From Microgenomates group bacterium GW2011_GWC1_46_15 (lineage in GTDB: Bacteria > Patescibacteria > Microgenomatia > UBA1400 > UBA12028), in contig LCLX01000002.1 of NCBI GenBank assembly GCA_001002285.1, positions 62,001 through 126,000 of the forward strand: a stretch of DNA of 64,000 bases. Reading direction: 5' to 3'. The translations under genes were made by a program, and so were the position numbers. The notes under the pieces were generated by a model. It made no database searches. It saw nothing but the letters and a program-made list of their open reading frames with translations, and had not been told where the DNA came from. Numbering within the stretch: position 1 is the first letter of the stretch; each line of letters begins with the position of its first letter. Of the stretch, positions 16,362-25,937 are shown one piece after another.

Positions 16362-18392
16362 CTAGACTTGCGCCACACGCAAAACCTCCTCTACCGTCGT
16401 AATACCCTCGAGTGCTTTTAAGTATCCGTCCTGTTTCATTAAAATCATGCCGTCTTGGATCGCTTGTTGTTCAATGTCGCTTGCTGGCTTTCGTTCCAAA
16501 ATCAGCTTACCAATTTTTTCGTTTACGATAAGCACTTCAAAAATACCAACGCGCCCCTGATATCCGCTGTTTCCACATGCCTCGCACCCCTTGCCCTTAA
16601 ATAACGTAATCACCTCTTTCTTTTTCTGTGTTTTCCATCCCGTAAACAGCGAACCCAAAACGGTTTCAATATCTTTCACCACTACGGGGTCGGGCGTGTA
16701 CTCCTCTTTGCAGTTCTCACATACTTTGCGAAGCACACGCTGAGCCATAACCAACGTCATGGATGACGCAAGCAAAAAGGGCTCCGCTTCCATGTCGAGG
16801 AGACGCGGGAGTGCACCAGCGGCTGAGTTCGTGTGCAGGGTAGAGAACACCAAGTGTCCCGTGAGTGACGCCTGAATCGCCAACTCCGCCGTCTCTTTAT
16901 CCCGGATTTCACCCACCATGATAATGTTCGGGTCCTGGCGCAAAAACGACCGCAAGCCCGACGCAAACGTAAGACCGGCCTGTGGGTTGATCTGCACCTG
17001 ATTAATTCCCGGCATCTGGTACTCGACCGGATCTTCCAGCGTCATAATGTTGACTTTTGGCGTGTTGATGTTGTGTAACAGCGAGTACAAGGTTGTTGTT
17101 TTTCCAGAACCCGTTGGACCGGTAATCAACACAATGCCATGCGGGACAATCGAGGCTGCCTCCAAACCTTTTAACCCTGAGCCACGCAAACCCAATTCTT
17201 GCAATGTGGGCACGCCGCCGGTTTTTTTGAGAAGACGCATCACGATTTTTTCACCGTGCACCGTGGGTAAAGTGGAAATACGCAGATCAACTTCTTCTTT
17301 TTCAACACGGAACGTAAACCGGCCATCCTGCGGAATGCGCTTTTCATCGATCTTTAGTCCCGAAAGAATTTTAATGCGCGAAACCACCGCATCTTGTACA
17401 GTTTTTGGCAGAATGAGCTTTTCGTGCAAAATACCGTCAATGCGGTACCGCACGCGCGTTTTATCTTCTTGCGGCTCGATATGCACGTCGGACGCACGCG
17501 CCTTAATGGCAAACGTTAAAATCGTCTCCACAATTTTGGCGATTGGCGCTTCGCGGATCACTTCACCCAAGTTTTTGGCGTCAAATGTCTTGACTTTAAC
17601 CGCGTTGTCCGTTTCTGTTTCCCGCATCGCCGCGGTGACTTCCTGCGATAACGTTTGCGCGTACCGCTCCGCGATGGACCGCTCAATATCGGAGGGCGTT
17701 GAGTAGTACGCAAGTACACGCAAGCCGGTTTTTTTCTCAAGAAAATCGATTGCGCTCAGGTCGAGTGGATTCGCAAACGCAACCGAAAGCGTGTTGCTTT
17801 GCGTGTTGATCGCAAACGGAATCATGTGGTATCGACGCGCAAGTTGTTCCTGCACGTACTCCAACGCTTCTGGAAACACCCCCACCTCTGCAAGTGCGAC
17901 ATACGGCACGTTGTAAAACGCCGCCTTTGCTTTCGTTAATATTTCTTCGGATACTAATTTTTTTTCTTCCAAAATTGTTTCAACCGGACGACCCGTATTG
18001 ATGTGATCGAGTGAAACAGCATCGTATTGATCTTGAGAAATGTCTTTGGCCTGCAAAAGAACATCGAGAACAGACTGTGGGGCAGTTGAGGACTGTGTAA
18101 AAATTGAAGGTTGTTTGGAACTCGAAGGTCGCGCGGAGACCGAAGGCTCTACAGAACTCGGGGACTGCACCGAAGATTGTCCAGAAGTTTTAAGTAAAAC
18201 AGGGATCGAAGACGACGTGTTTTGTGACAATTCTACGGGGACCGCTGGTTCTACAGGCGATGCGGATTCTACGGACAACGTGGGTTCCGCGGACGGCACA
18301 ACAACCGGAGGTGTTTGTGCACCTATTGGTGGGTTTTGTGGGATAGACGAAACCGTCTGTTGCTGTCGGGCAGGCTCCATACTAAGATTCAT
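16362..18392 (-). CDS. pilB: Type IV pilus extension ATPase PilB
   Basis: A 676-aa assembly ATPase. It has an N-terminal Pro/Ser/Val-rich low-complexity stretch (about residues 1-105), an N1-type domain (DALSLDHINTG-like region) and the C-terminal motor with Walker A (ITGPTGSGKTTTLYSLL), Walker B (DPNIIMVGEIRDKETAEL) and His box. A tetracysteine zinc module (CENCKEEY and GCEACGNSGYQGR) is present as in PilB/GspE. It is the first gene of the operon. The low-complexity N-terminus is longer than usual and may be poorly ordered. A second ATG four codons on is an alternative start. Confidence 0.93.
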   Translation of the reverse strand: MNLSMEPARQQQTVSSIPQNPPIGAQTPPVVVPSAEPTLSVESASPVEPAVPVELSQNTSSSIPVLLKTSGQSSVQSPSSVEPSVSARPSSSKQPSIFTQSSTAPQSVLDVLLQAKDISQDQYDAVSLDHINTGRPVETILEEKKLVSEEILTKAKAAFYNVPYVALAEVGVFPEALEYVQEQLARRYHMIPFAINTQSNTLSVAFANPLDLSAIDFLEKKTGLRVLAYYSTPSDIERSIAERYAQTLSQEVTAAMRETETDNAVKVKTFDAKNLGEVIREAPIAKIVETILTFAIKARASDVHIEPQEDKTRVRYRIDGILHEKLILPKTVQDAVVSRIKILSGLKIDEKRIPQDGRFTFRVEKEEVDLRISTLPTVHGEKIVMRLLKKTGGVPTLQELGLRGSGLKGLEAASIVPHGIVLITGPTGSGKTTTLYSLLHNINTPKVNIMTLEDPVEYQMPGINQVQINPQAGLTFASGLRSFLRQDPNIIMVGEIRDKETAELAIQASLTGHLVFSTLHTNSAAGALPRLLDMEAEPFLLASSMTLVMAQRVLRKVCENCKEEYTPDPVVVKDIETVLGSLFTGWKTQKKKEVITLFKGKGCEACGNSGYQGRVGIFEVLIVNEKIGKLILERKPASDIEQQAIQDGMILMKQDGYLKALEGITTVEEVLRVAQV

Positions 18393-18447
18393 AGTAGCAC
18401 AAAACCGCGAATGCTTGCCCCGTAATTCTCGATATGCAGAACACTAT

Positions 18448-19143
18448 ATGAACGACCAACCGCTTCTTCTCATTCTGCCAACACTGCCCGACACCACTCT
18501 TGATGCTGAAACATCAGCCAAAGTTTTGAGTGAAATTTTTGCGCCATACATTCCTTTCCGCCCACTCGATGCACATCCCGATGTGCTGTGGTATGGAAAA
18601 GACGAGCCGCTTGGTATCGCCGGAGTCCGCCAATCGATTGGTGACATGCAGAAAAAACCATTCCAGGAACATGAAAAATATGCCGTGTTTCTCCATGCCG
18701 ACTCGCTTAAACATGAGGCTCAAAATGCATTGTTGAAAACGTTGGAGGAGCCACCGGCGCATACGCGCATTATTCTTGTCGCGGAACAGGAGTTTAGCTT
18801 GCTTCCAACGATCCGGTCACGATGTTTGATTGTGCGACCCAACATACACGATGGAGTGGGGGAAACTAAAACATCGCCGCATACAGAAACTTCTTTGCCA
18901 AAAACTATTTCTGAGTCTATTCACCACGCAGAACTGCTAAAGGACCGCGCCGAAGCCGTCATATTTTGCACAACACTTCTGCATAAAGAAAAGGTTGAAC
19001 TTGAAAAAACCTCGCATTCAAACCGCGTACGGCGTGTTCAAAAACTAGCTGCTGTTCTGCGCGATCTTAAGCGCAATATCAACGTACGGCTGGCAATGGA
19101 ATCACTATTCTTCACACTTGCAAAACCCGAATATTTCGTTTAG
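18448..19143 (+). CDS. holB: DNA polymerase III delta-prime subunit-like protein
   Basis: A 231-aa protein with the core of the clamp-loader delta-prime family: AVFLHADSLKHEAQNALLKTLEEPP, then RIILVAEQEFSLLPTIRSRC. The sensor segment with the SRC motif is clear, and no Walker A is present, as expected for delta-prime. It is shorter than the 330-aa E. coli protein and seems to lack much of the third domain, common in reduced genomes. The ATG at 18448 avoids overlap with pilB, which is divergent. gyrB follows after 64 nt. Confidence 0.8.
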   Translation: MNDQPLLLILPTLPDTTLDAETSAKVLSEIFAPYIPFRPLDAHPDVLWYGKDEPLGIAGVRQSIGDMQKKPFQEHEKYAVFLHADSLKHEAQNALLKTLEEPPAHTRIILVAEQEFSLLPTIRSRCLIVRPNIHDGVGETKTSPHTETSLPKTISESIHHAELLKDRAEAVIFCTTLLHKEKVELEKTSHSNRVRRVQKLAAVLRDLKRNINVRLAMESLFFTLAKPEYFV

Positions 19144-19207
19144 AGTGTATCAATCCCGAGGCCAAAACGCCGATTTCTCGGCATTACACGGACTCGTTTA
19201 CACACGT

Positions 19208-22200
19208 ATGTCATCAAACTCTGTCACACAAGCTAAAAAAGATTACTCCGCGAGCGATATCCGTGTACTCGAGGGGCTCGAGCCGGTCCGCAAGCGCCCG
19301 GGCATGTACATTGGCTCTACTGACACGCACGGCCTTCACCATCTCGTCAAAGAAATTATGGACAACGCGGTGGATGAAGCGATTGCCGGTTTTGCAAAAC
19401 AAGTGCATGTGTATTTGATGAAAGACGGACACATTACGGTGACCGATGATGGCCGTGGTATTCCTGTTGAAAAACATCCGTCCGGCGTTTCCGCGCTTGA
19501 GGTTGTGATGACAAAACTGCACGCTGGCGGCAAGTTTGATGAGAAAGCCTACAAAGCGTCCGGAGGGTTGCACGGCGTTGGCGCGTCAGCGGTAAATGCG
19601 TTATCTAAACAGTTGCGTGTCGTTATCAAGCGCGTAGGGAAGTACTACTTTCAGGAATATAGCATAGGTATACCAAAAGCATCCGTAAAGGAAATAAGTG
19701 AATCAAAAGTAAAAGAACTATTTCCTTTACAGTCAAAGTACTTCGTAACATATAAAAGTGGTACATTGGTAGACTTCATTCCGGACAATACGATCTTTTC
19801 GACAACAAAGTTCGATGCAGAAATAATCGAGGACCTTATCCGCGACCGCGCGTATCTCATGGCCGGGTTGTACTTCCGGTTTATGAACGAAGAGTCCGGT
19901 ACCGAACGGCATTACTACTTCGAAAGCGGGATTCGATCTTTGGTTGCACATTTAAATAATGCGAAAAAACCCCTTCATTCCGTCATTTATGTTGAAGGAA
20001 CGTACGAATCGGAAAAATACCCAATCGGTGTTGAAGTAGCGCTTCAGTACAACGACACATATGCCGAGAACATCCACTGTTACGCCAACGTCATTTACAC
20101 CCCGGACGGCGGTACACACTTGACCGGCTTCCGGATGGCGTTGAATAAGTCGCTCAAAGACTACGCGACAAAAAATGGGTTGATTAAAGAGGAAAAAGAT
20201 AGTTTCACGTCCGAAGACCTTCGCGAAGGCTTGACCGCGGTTGTGTTTGTAAAAATGTCGACCAATGAAATTCAGTTTGAGTCACAAACCAAGGCAAAGT
20301 TGAACAACGCCGAAGCACAGTCCGCGGTGTATCAAATTGTGAAAGATAAATTAGACATGTATCTTGAGGAACATCCGCGTGAAGCACGGACGCTGCTCGA
20401 AAAAGTATTGTTGGCGGCACGGGCACGGTTAGCGGCGCGTGCGGCAAAAGACGCGGTTATCCGTAAAGGCGCGTTGGAGGGCTCGACGTTACCGGGTAAG
20501 TTGGCAGACTGCCAAGAAAATGATCCTGCAAAATCAGAAATTTTCATTGTGGAAGGAGATTCCGCCGGCGGATGTTGGGGGGGAGAAACGAAAATTGCAT
20601 TGACTGATAGCAGAAATTTATCTTTTATCGAACTCATAAAAGAGGAACATGACGGAAAAAAGAATTTTTGTTATACCATGCAAAATAATGGACACATTGG
20701 AATAACACCAATCATTCATGCCCGATTAACAAAGAAAAAAGCAAAAGTGATTAAAATCATTTTAGACAACAATGAAGAATTGATGTGCACACCCGACCAT
20801 CCTTTTAGACTTGTTGATGGAACATATGTTGCCGCTGAAAAGCTTACACCAGAACACAATCTAGCCCCTCTTTATAGAAAACTCTCATCTAAAAACAAAA
20901 ACAAAAGCGGACTCGATGGGTACGAAATGGTTCTGGATCCAAAAGAAAAGCGATGGATGTATACACACGTCTTGTCAGATATATACAATCTCTCAAACGA
21001 CATATATGGCTGTTCGTCTGGAAAACACAGACACCACGTTGATTTTAATAAACTCAACAATAATCCAACAAACATTCAAAGAGTGTCGTACGATACGCAC
21101 ATGAAAATTCATTATCATCACCTGTCAAAAACATTACATCGTCCAGATGTGAAAATAAAATCCGCAGAAGCAAAGAGAACAGATGTGTTTAGGTATAAAG
21201 CACGTCAAAAAAGCTTAGAAAAAAGAGAACTTTTTAGTCGCAATGCTAAAAAACAATGGCAGAGTTCGGCATACAAAGAGTTTATGAAACGCGCATACCT
21301 TCACTTCTATGAAAATGATACGTATTACCGAGAAAAAACTCTTGATCGGCTCAACAATGCACAAAAAGTTTATTGGTCTGTTGAACAAAATCGAGCAAAG
21401 CAATCCGAGCGTGTAAAACAGTTTTTCTTTGAAAACCAAGATCAGAGGAATGAACTTTCCGAGCAGGCAATCGAACAATGGAAAAATCCTGAATTGCGGC
21501 AATGGCGCGCAGAAAAAACAAGTCATCAATGGACACAAGAGTTCCGAACAAAAAGAAAGCTTGCATATAACAAAGCATATTACATGCATTCCTTGCAATT
21601 CTTCAAACGTATTCTTGAAGAAGGTGGATCGTTGGCCGAGTATGAAGAAAAAAGAGTGTCTGAGCGGCAAACGAATGTATTATCAGTAGATACGTTGATT
21701 GATCGTTTTTTTGAGGGTGATACACATCGTTTTATTGAAACCGCGCTTCACTACAATCATAAAATAATCCGTATTGAAAAAGTACTTGAAAAAATGGATG
21801 TCTATGACCTTGAAGTTCCCGAAACGCATAACTTTGCGCTTGCGGCTGGTATATTTGTCCACAACAGTGCCAAACAAGGCCGTGACCGTCGTTTCCAGGC
21901 TATTTTCCCGCTGCGCGGAAAAATTTTGAATACCGAACGTGCCCGCCTTGACAAAATTATTGATTTTGAAGAACTCAAAAATCTCATTATTGCGCTAGGA
22001 ACCGGCATTGGTGACACGTTTGACGAGAAAAAGCTCCGGTATCACCGCGTCGTTCTCATGAACGATGCCGACGTTGATGGTGAGCATATTACTACCCTCG
22101 CGCTTACGTTCTTTTTCCGCCATCTTCCTGATGTGGTCAAGAACGGGTATCTGTATATTGCCTTGCCGCCGCTCTTCAAAGTGTGGACCAAAAAAGACAC

Positions 22201-22486
22201 GTCATATGTGTACTCCGAACAGGAGCGCGATGATATGATTGCCAAGTTCAAAAAAGATGACACACGTGCGGTTGTCAATGTTCAGCGGTACAAAGGTCTT
22301 GGAGAAATGAACCCTGAACAGCTCTGGGAAACTACGATGAATCCCAAAACGCGCATATTAAAAAAAGTTACTGTTGAGGATGTTGAAAAAGCGGATGTGG
22401 TGTTTACTACGCTGATGGGGGAGGATGTTCCGCCACGCAAAAAGTTTATTCAAAGCAGAGCAAAGTTAGCAAACCTAGATATCTAG
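19208..22486 (+). CDS. gyrB: DNA gyrase subunit B, intein-containing precursor
   Basis: A 1092-aa precursor. After removal of the intein (residues about 456-886), mature GyrB is about 661 aa, a normal size. The ATPase domain shows LEGLEPVRKRPGMYIGST, the DNAVDEAIAGF and DDGRGIPVE motifs, and GGLHGVGASAVNAL. The TOPRIM domain starts IFIVEGDSAGG, is broken by the intein, and resumes SAKQGRDRRFQAIFPLRGKI, followed by the acidic NDADVDGEHI. The protein introduces negative supercoils with GyrA, whose gene lies 0.7 kb downstream. The ATG at 19208 gives the normal start; no clear Shine-Dalgarno sequence is visible. Confidence 0.95.
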   Translation: MSSNSVTQAKKDYSASDIRVLEGLEPVRKRPGMYIGSTDTHGLHHLVKEIMDNAVDEAIAGFAKQVHVYLMKDGHITVTDDGRGIPVEKHPSGVSALEVVMTKLHAGGKFDEKAYKASGGLHGVGASAVNALSKQLRVVIKRVGKYYFQEYSIGIPKASVKEISESKVKELFPLQSKYFVTYKSGTLVDFIPDNTIFSTTKFDAEIIEDLIRDRAYLMAGLYFRFMNEESGTERHYYFESGIRSLVAHLNNAKKPLHSVIYVEGTYESEKYPIGVEVALQYNDTYAENIHCYANVIYTPDGGTHLTGFRMALNKSLKDYATKNGLIKEEKDSFTSEDLREGLTAVVFVKMSTNEIQFESQTKAKLNNAEAQSAVYQIVKDKLDMYLEEHPREARTLLEKVLLAARARLAARAAKDAVIRKGALEGSTLPGKLADCQENDPAKSEIFIVEGDSAGGCWGGETKIALTDSRNLSFIELIKEEHDGKKNFCYTMQNNGHIGITPIIHARLTKKKAKVIKIILDNNEELMCTPDHPFRLVDGTYVAAEKLTPEHNLAPLYRKLSSKNKNKSGLDGYEMVLDPKEKRWMYTHVLSDIYNLSNDIYGCSSGKHRHHVDFNKLNNNPTNIQRVSYDTHMKIHYHHLSKTLHRPDVKIKSAEAKRTDVFRYKARQKSLEKRELFSRNAKKQWQSSAYKEFMKRAYLHFYENDTYYREKTLDRLNNAQKVYWSVEQNRAKQSERVKQFFFENQDQRNELSEQAIEQWKNPELRQWRAEKTSHQWTQEFRTKRKLAYNKAYYMHSLQFFKRILEEGGSLAEYEEKRVSERQTNVLSVDTLIDRFFEGDTHRFIETALHYNHKIIRIEKVLEKMDVYDLEVPETHNFALAAGIFVHNSAKQGRDRRFQAIFPLRGKILNTERARLDKIIDFEELKNLIIALGTGIGDTFDEKKLRYHRVVLMNDADVDGEHITTLALTFFFRHLPDVVKNGYLYIALPPLFKVWTKKDTSYVYSEQERDDMIAKFKKDDTRAVVNVQRYKGLGEMNPEQLWETTMNPKTRILKKVTVEDVEKADVVFTTLMGEDVPPRKKFIQSRAKLANLDI
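20573..21865 (+). mobile_element. GyrB intein with HNH homing endonuclease, 431 aa
   Basis: The intein begins with Cys (CWGGETKIALTD, block A) right after EGDSAGG, and ends with FALAAGIFVHN before a +1 Ser. Block B is present as CTPDHPF with its Thr and His. The penultimate His and terminal Asn needed for splicing are there, so it should be active. The centre has no LAGLIDADG motif. Instead it has an HNH-like core, HRHHVDFNKLNNNPTNIQRV (about 21020-21085), followed by a basic helical, Lys/Arg/Gln-rich region likely to bind DNA. Homing would target the conserved TOPRIM-coding site. A run of seven G lies at 20577-20583 near its 5' end. Confidence 0.9.
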
Positions 22487-22501
22487 GACAAAGGAGGTGT
22501 C

Positions 22502-23131
22502 ATGTCGTTCGATCTTAAAAAACTCGTGTTTTACATCGAGATTCCCGCGGGAAGTTCGGTGAAGTATGAGGTGGACGAAGAAACTGGCATACTTATGGCC
22601 GACCGCTTCCTGCATACACAGATGACATATCCCACGAACTACGGATACATCATGGGAACCAAAGGTAAAGATGGCGATCCTGTTGACGTGCTTGTGCTTT
22701 CCAGCCAGGGCATTGTTCCAGGCGTTGGCATCAAGGGTCACATCATCGGTATGTTGGAAATGGAAGACGAAGGGGGTATTGATACAAAAGTGCTCGCTGT
22801 GCCAGATAAAAAAGTTGATCCGTTGTATGGAACTTGGGAGTCCATTGATGATGTTCCACAACACATCAAAGATCTCATCAAGCATTTCTTCGATCACTAC
22901 AAAGAGTTGGAGCCGGGAAAGTTTGTGAAGACGCACGACTTTAAAGGCCGCGCTGCCGCGGAAAAAGAAGTTGAGGAGTCATATGTTGGAGAAGAGGAGT
23001 GCGAGTGTTGCTGTGGCGGAGGTGGTGACGAGTGCTGCGGAGAATGTGGTGACGAGTGCGAGGAATGCAAAGACCACGCTGACCACAAGAGTGGGGAAGT
23101 GAAGAAGGAGAAAAAGGGAAAGAAGAAGTAG
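22502..23131 (+). CDS. ppa: Inorganic pyrophosphatase with a Cys-rich C-terminal tail
   Basis: A family I soluble pyrophosphatase, which hydrolyses PPi from biosynthesis. The signature DGDPVDVLVL and the residues around MTYPTNYGYI and DKKVDPLYGTW are typical, and the core ends near KTHDFKGRAAAEKEVEESY. A tail of about 45 residues follows that ordinary pyrophosphatases lack. It has nine Cys in about 25 residues (CECCC, then ECCGEC, DECEEC), then His/Asp and a Lys-rich end. Metal binding is possible but not shown. A strong AAAGGAGGTG ribosome-binding site precedes the ATG; gyrB ends 15 nt upstream. Confidence 0.92.
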   Translation: MSFDLKKLVFYIEIPAGSSVKYEVDEETGILMADRFLHTQMTYPTNYGYIMGTKGKDGDPVDVLVLSSQGIVPGVGIKGHIIGMLEMEDEGGIDTKVLAVPDKKVDPLYGTWESIDDVPQHIKDLIKHFFDHYKELEPGKFVKTHDFKGRAAAEKEVEESYVGEEECECCCGGGGDECCGECGDECEECKDHADHKSGEVKKEKKGKKK

Positions 23132-23138
23132 GAGAAAT

Positions 23139-23192
23139 ATGGCAGGACTTATCATAGACACTGAACGAAATAGAAAAGTTGTAACTGTCTAA
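23139..23192 (+). CDS. Possible 17-codon peptide between ppa and gyrA
   Basis: ATG at 23139, preceded by AGGAGA at a good distance, opens a 17-codon frame (MAGLIIDTERNRKVVTV) that ends 9 nt before gyrA. It may be a leader peptide, a remnant of a gene or chance. The small gap and good ribosome-binding site are the only support. Confidence 0.25.
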   Translation: MAGLIIDTERNRKVVTV

Positions 23193-23201
23193 AACTCTAC
23201 T

Positions 23202-25850
23202 ATGTCCGACAACACACAAACACCACCAGCAGATCAAACCCGCCCGGAACAGCCTGTGCATGAGCACGTGCAAACCGAGTTTGGGACCATGCGCCTGACT
23301 CCTATCATCCAGGAGATGGAGAAGTCTTACCTTGATTACGCGATGAGTGTGATCGTGGCCCGTGCCTTGCCGGACGTGCGTGATGGACTAAAGCCGGTCC
23401 ACCGCCGCATTCTGTTTGCGATGCGCGAGATGGGCATTCACTGGAACTCATCGTACAAAAAGTCTGCAAGAATTGTCGGAGAAGTCTTGGGTAAGTACCA
23501 CCCGCACGGGGACACCGCGGTGTATGACGCGCTTGTTCGTCTGGCGCAGGACTTTAGCATGCGGTATCAATTGATTGATGGGCAGGGAAACTTTGGGTCT
23601 GTTGATGGCGACACCGCGGCAGCCATGCGGTATACCGAAGCCCGTCTTTCGAAAATCAGCGAGGAACTGCTCACAGATATTGATAAAAACACCGTCGGCT
23701 TTATTGATAACTTCGACGGCTCTCAACAGGAACCAACCGTTCTTCCCGCGAAATATCCAAACTTGCTCCTCATGGGTGCTGAGGGTATCGCGGTCGGTAT
23801 GGCCACCAAGATTCCAACGCACAATATGCGCGAGGTTTCGGATGCCGTACTCAAACTTATTCAACTTGGAAAAACCGAGGCCGTACTCAAAACAAAAGAA
23901 ACTAAAGACCTTGACCTCCAAACCGCCGAACCCAAATTGTTGGCAGGCATGTTTCAGTCCGAAGCAACAATTGATGATCTCATGGAACATATTCAAGGTC
24001 CGGACTTCCCAACTGGCGGAATTATTTATGACTGGGCAGCGATTAAAGAGGGATACGCCACAGGAAAAGGAAAAGTCGTGATCCGCGCCGTTGCAGCGAT
24101 CGAAGAAACCAAGAGTGGAAAGTTCCAGATCATCGTCACTCAATTACCGTATCAGGTAAATAAGGCAAAGTTGGTTGCCAAAATTGCACAGCTTGTGCGC
24201 GACAAAAAGATTATTGGCATCAGCGATCTGCGCGATGAGTCCGACCGCGAAGGTTTGCGTGTGGTGATCGAACTCAAAAAAGATTCCAAACCAAAAGCAG
24301 TCCTCAACAACCTCTACAAACACACTGAACTGCAGACCAGCTTCCCGATGAACATGGTTGCGCTCAATGCCGAGGGCACGCCCCAACTCATGAATATTAA
24401 AACCATTTTGTTGGAGTACGTGCGGCACCGCCAACTCGTGGTAATCCGTCGCAGCCAGTTTGAACTCAAAGCCGCCCGTGCCCGCGCACACATTTTGGAA
24501 GGTCTATTGATCGCGCTCAAACACCTCGACGATGTGATTGAAACAATCCGCAAGTCACCGGATAGTGATACCGCAAAAACCCGCCTCATGGAGAAGTTCA
24601 AGCTCTCGGAAGTCCAAGCTACCGCGATCCTCGATATGCAACTACGCCGCCTTGCCGCACTTGAGCGCCAGAAGATCGAAGACGAATACAAGCAGATTCA
24701 GGCAGTTGTTCAAGAACTCCTCACGCTTCTTGCCAGCCCCGCAAAACTTTTGCAAGTCATTATCAAAGAAACAAAAGAGATGGCCCAACTGTATGGCGAC
24801 GACCGCAAGACAAAACTGCACAAGGGGAAAATCGGCGAGTTCAGCGAGGAAGACTTGATCGCCAACGAGTCCATGATTATCACCATTACTGAAAGTGGCT
24901 ATGTGAAGCGCATGAGTCCCACAATGTACCGTTCCCAGCACCGCGGTGGCGTGGGTGTAACCGGCATGACCACAAAAGAAGAAGACACCATTCGAAATAT
25001 TTTGACGGCAAACACGCATGACGCCATGCTTCTCTTTACCAACAAGGGACGGGTATTCAAAATGAAAGTCCATGAACTACCGGAAAGTAGTCGGCAGGCT
25101 AAGGGAACAAACATCGTCAACCTCGTCAACTTAACGCAGGAAGAACGCGTCCAATCAATCATTACCGTTGATGAGAAAAACACAACAAGTGGATATATCG
25201 CGCTTGCAACAAAAAATGGATTGGTTAAAAAGACAAAATTGACCGATTACCAGAATATCCGCACGAACGGTATCATCGCGATTATCTTGAAAGACGGCGA
25301 TGAGTTGGTCTGGGGAAAGTACACGACCGGGACCAACCACATCATGCTGATTACGCACTTCGGCAAGTCCATCCGCTTTACCGAAAAAGAAATCAAGTCA
25401 ACCGCCCGCGATACCCAAGGCGTGCGCGCGATTACACTGCAAAAGGGCGATTACGTTGTCGGTGTTGAAGCATTCCCGCCGGAAGTCCAGACGGCAGAAG
25501 ACAAACGCAAGAAAAACTTTGCACAACTATTGCTCGTGACCGACCGCGGAATGGGAAAACGCACCGAGTTCACCGAGTATCCCGTGCAGAAACGCGCGGG
25601 GCAGGGCGTGAAAGTCGCCGAGCTCACGCCAAAGACCGGTAACGTCGCTGGCGCACTCATGGTGGACCAGACCATTGATGAGATCGTTTTGACAACTAAG
25701 TCGGCGCAGGTGATTAAACTTCCACTCAAGAACATTCCCGTGCTCAAACGGCCAACCCAAGGTGTGATTTTGATGAGGCTGACTTCAAAAGAGGACCAGG
25801 TAGTCGCAGTTGCGACAACGAAGAAAACGGGCGCAATAGAAGAAGAATAA
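23202..25850 (+). CDS. gyrA: DNA gyrase subunit A
   Basis: An 882-aa protein without an intein. The N-terminal breakage-reunion domain has SYLDYAMSVIVARALPDVRDGLKPVHRRI and the catalytic Tyr in AAMRYTEARLSKI. The coiled-coil tower follows, then a C-terminal domain of beta-pinwheel blades from about residue 545 (ITESGYVKRM, LLFTNKGRVFKMK, LATKNGLVKKTK, MLITHFGKSIRF). The GyrA-box is poorly conserved: the nearest segment reads QHRGGVGVTGM where QRRGGKG is usual. It works with GyrB upstream. Translation of the pair is probably coordinated, although ppa lies between. Confidence 0.95.
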   Translation: MSDNTQTPPADQTRPEQPVHEHVQTEFGTMRLTPIIQEMEKSYLDYAMSVIVARALPDVRDGLKPVHRRILFAMREMGIHWNSSYKKSARIVGEVLGKYHPHGDTAVYDALVRLAQDFSMRYQLIDGQGNFGSVDGDTAAAMRYTEARLSKISEELLTDIDKNTVGFIDNFDGSQQEPTVLPAKYPNLLLMGAEGIAVGMATKIPTHNMREVSDAVLKLIQLGKTEAVLKTKETKDLDLQTAEPKLLAGMFQSEATIDDLMEHIQGPDFPTGGIIYDWAAIKEGYATGKGKVVIRAVAAIEETKSGKFQIIVTQLPYQVNKAKLVAKIAQLVRDKKIIGISDLRDESDREGLRVVIELKKDSKPKAVLNNLYKHTELQTSFPMNMVALNAEGTPQLMNIKTILLEYVRHRQLVVIRRSQFELKAARARAHILEGLLIALKHLDDVIETIRKSPDSDTAKTRLMEKFKLSEVQATAILDMQLRRLAALERQKIEDEYKQIQAVVQELLTLLASPAKLLQVIIKETKEMAQLYGDDRKTKLHKGKIGEFSEEDLIANESMIITITESGYVKRMSPTMYRSQHRGGVGVTGMTTKEEDTIRNILTANTHDAMLLFTNKGRVFKMKVHELPESSRQAKGTNIVNLVNLTQEERVQSIITVDEKNTTSGYIALATKNGLVKKTKLTDYQNIRTNGIIAIILKDGDELVWGKYTTGTNHIMLITHFGKSIRFTEKEIKSTARDTQGVRAITLQKGDYVVGVEAFPPEVQTAEDKRKKNFAQLLLVTDRGMGKRTEFTEYPVQKRAGQGVKVAELTPKTGNVAGALMVDQTIDEIVLTTKSAQVIKLPLKNIPVLKRPTQGVILMRLTSKEDQVVAVATTKKTGAIEEE

Positions 25851-25862
25851 ATTGGTTTTTTG

Positions 25863-25891
25863 TTGATATTTCAAGCGTTTAGTGGTATAGT
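25863..25891 (+). promoter_or_regulatory. Promoter of the 152-aa hypothetical gene
   Basis: TTGATA (25863-25868), a 17-bp spacer and TATAGT (25886-25891). Unlike many promoters here, it is followed by a leader of about 40 nt that holds a GAGGAGG ribosome-binding site. Confidence 0.65.
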
Positions 25892-25937
25892 TTCTCCTTA
25901 ATAAAAGAATAACTCGCCTGCACAAAAGAGGAGGAGT

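Noticed and set aside
18040..18447. In-frame extension of the holB-like gene upstream of 18448
   Set aside because: It lies antisense inside the 5' end of pilB, where the low-complexity sequence keeps both strands open. The HolB-like part begins at 18448.
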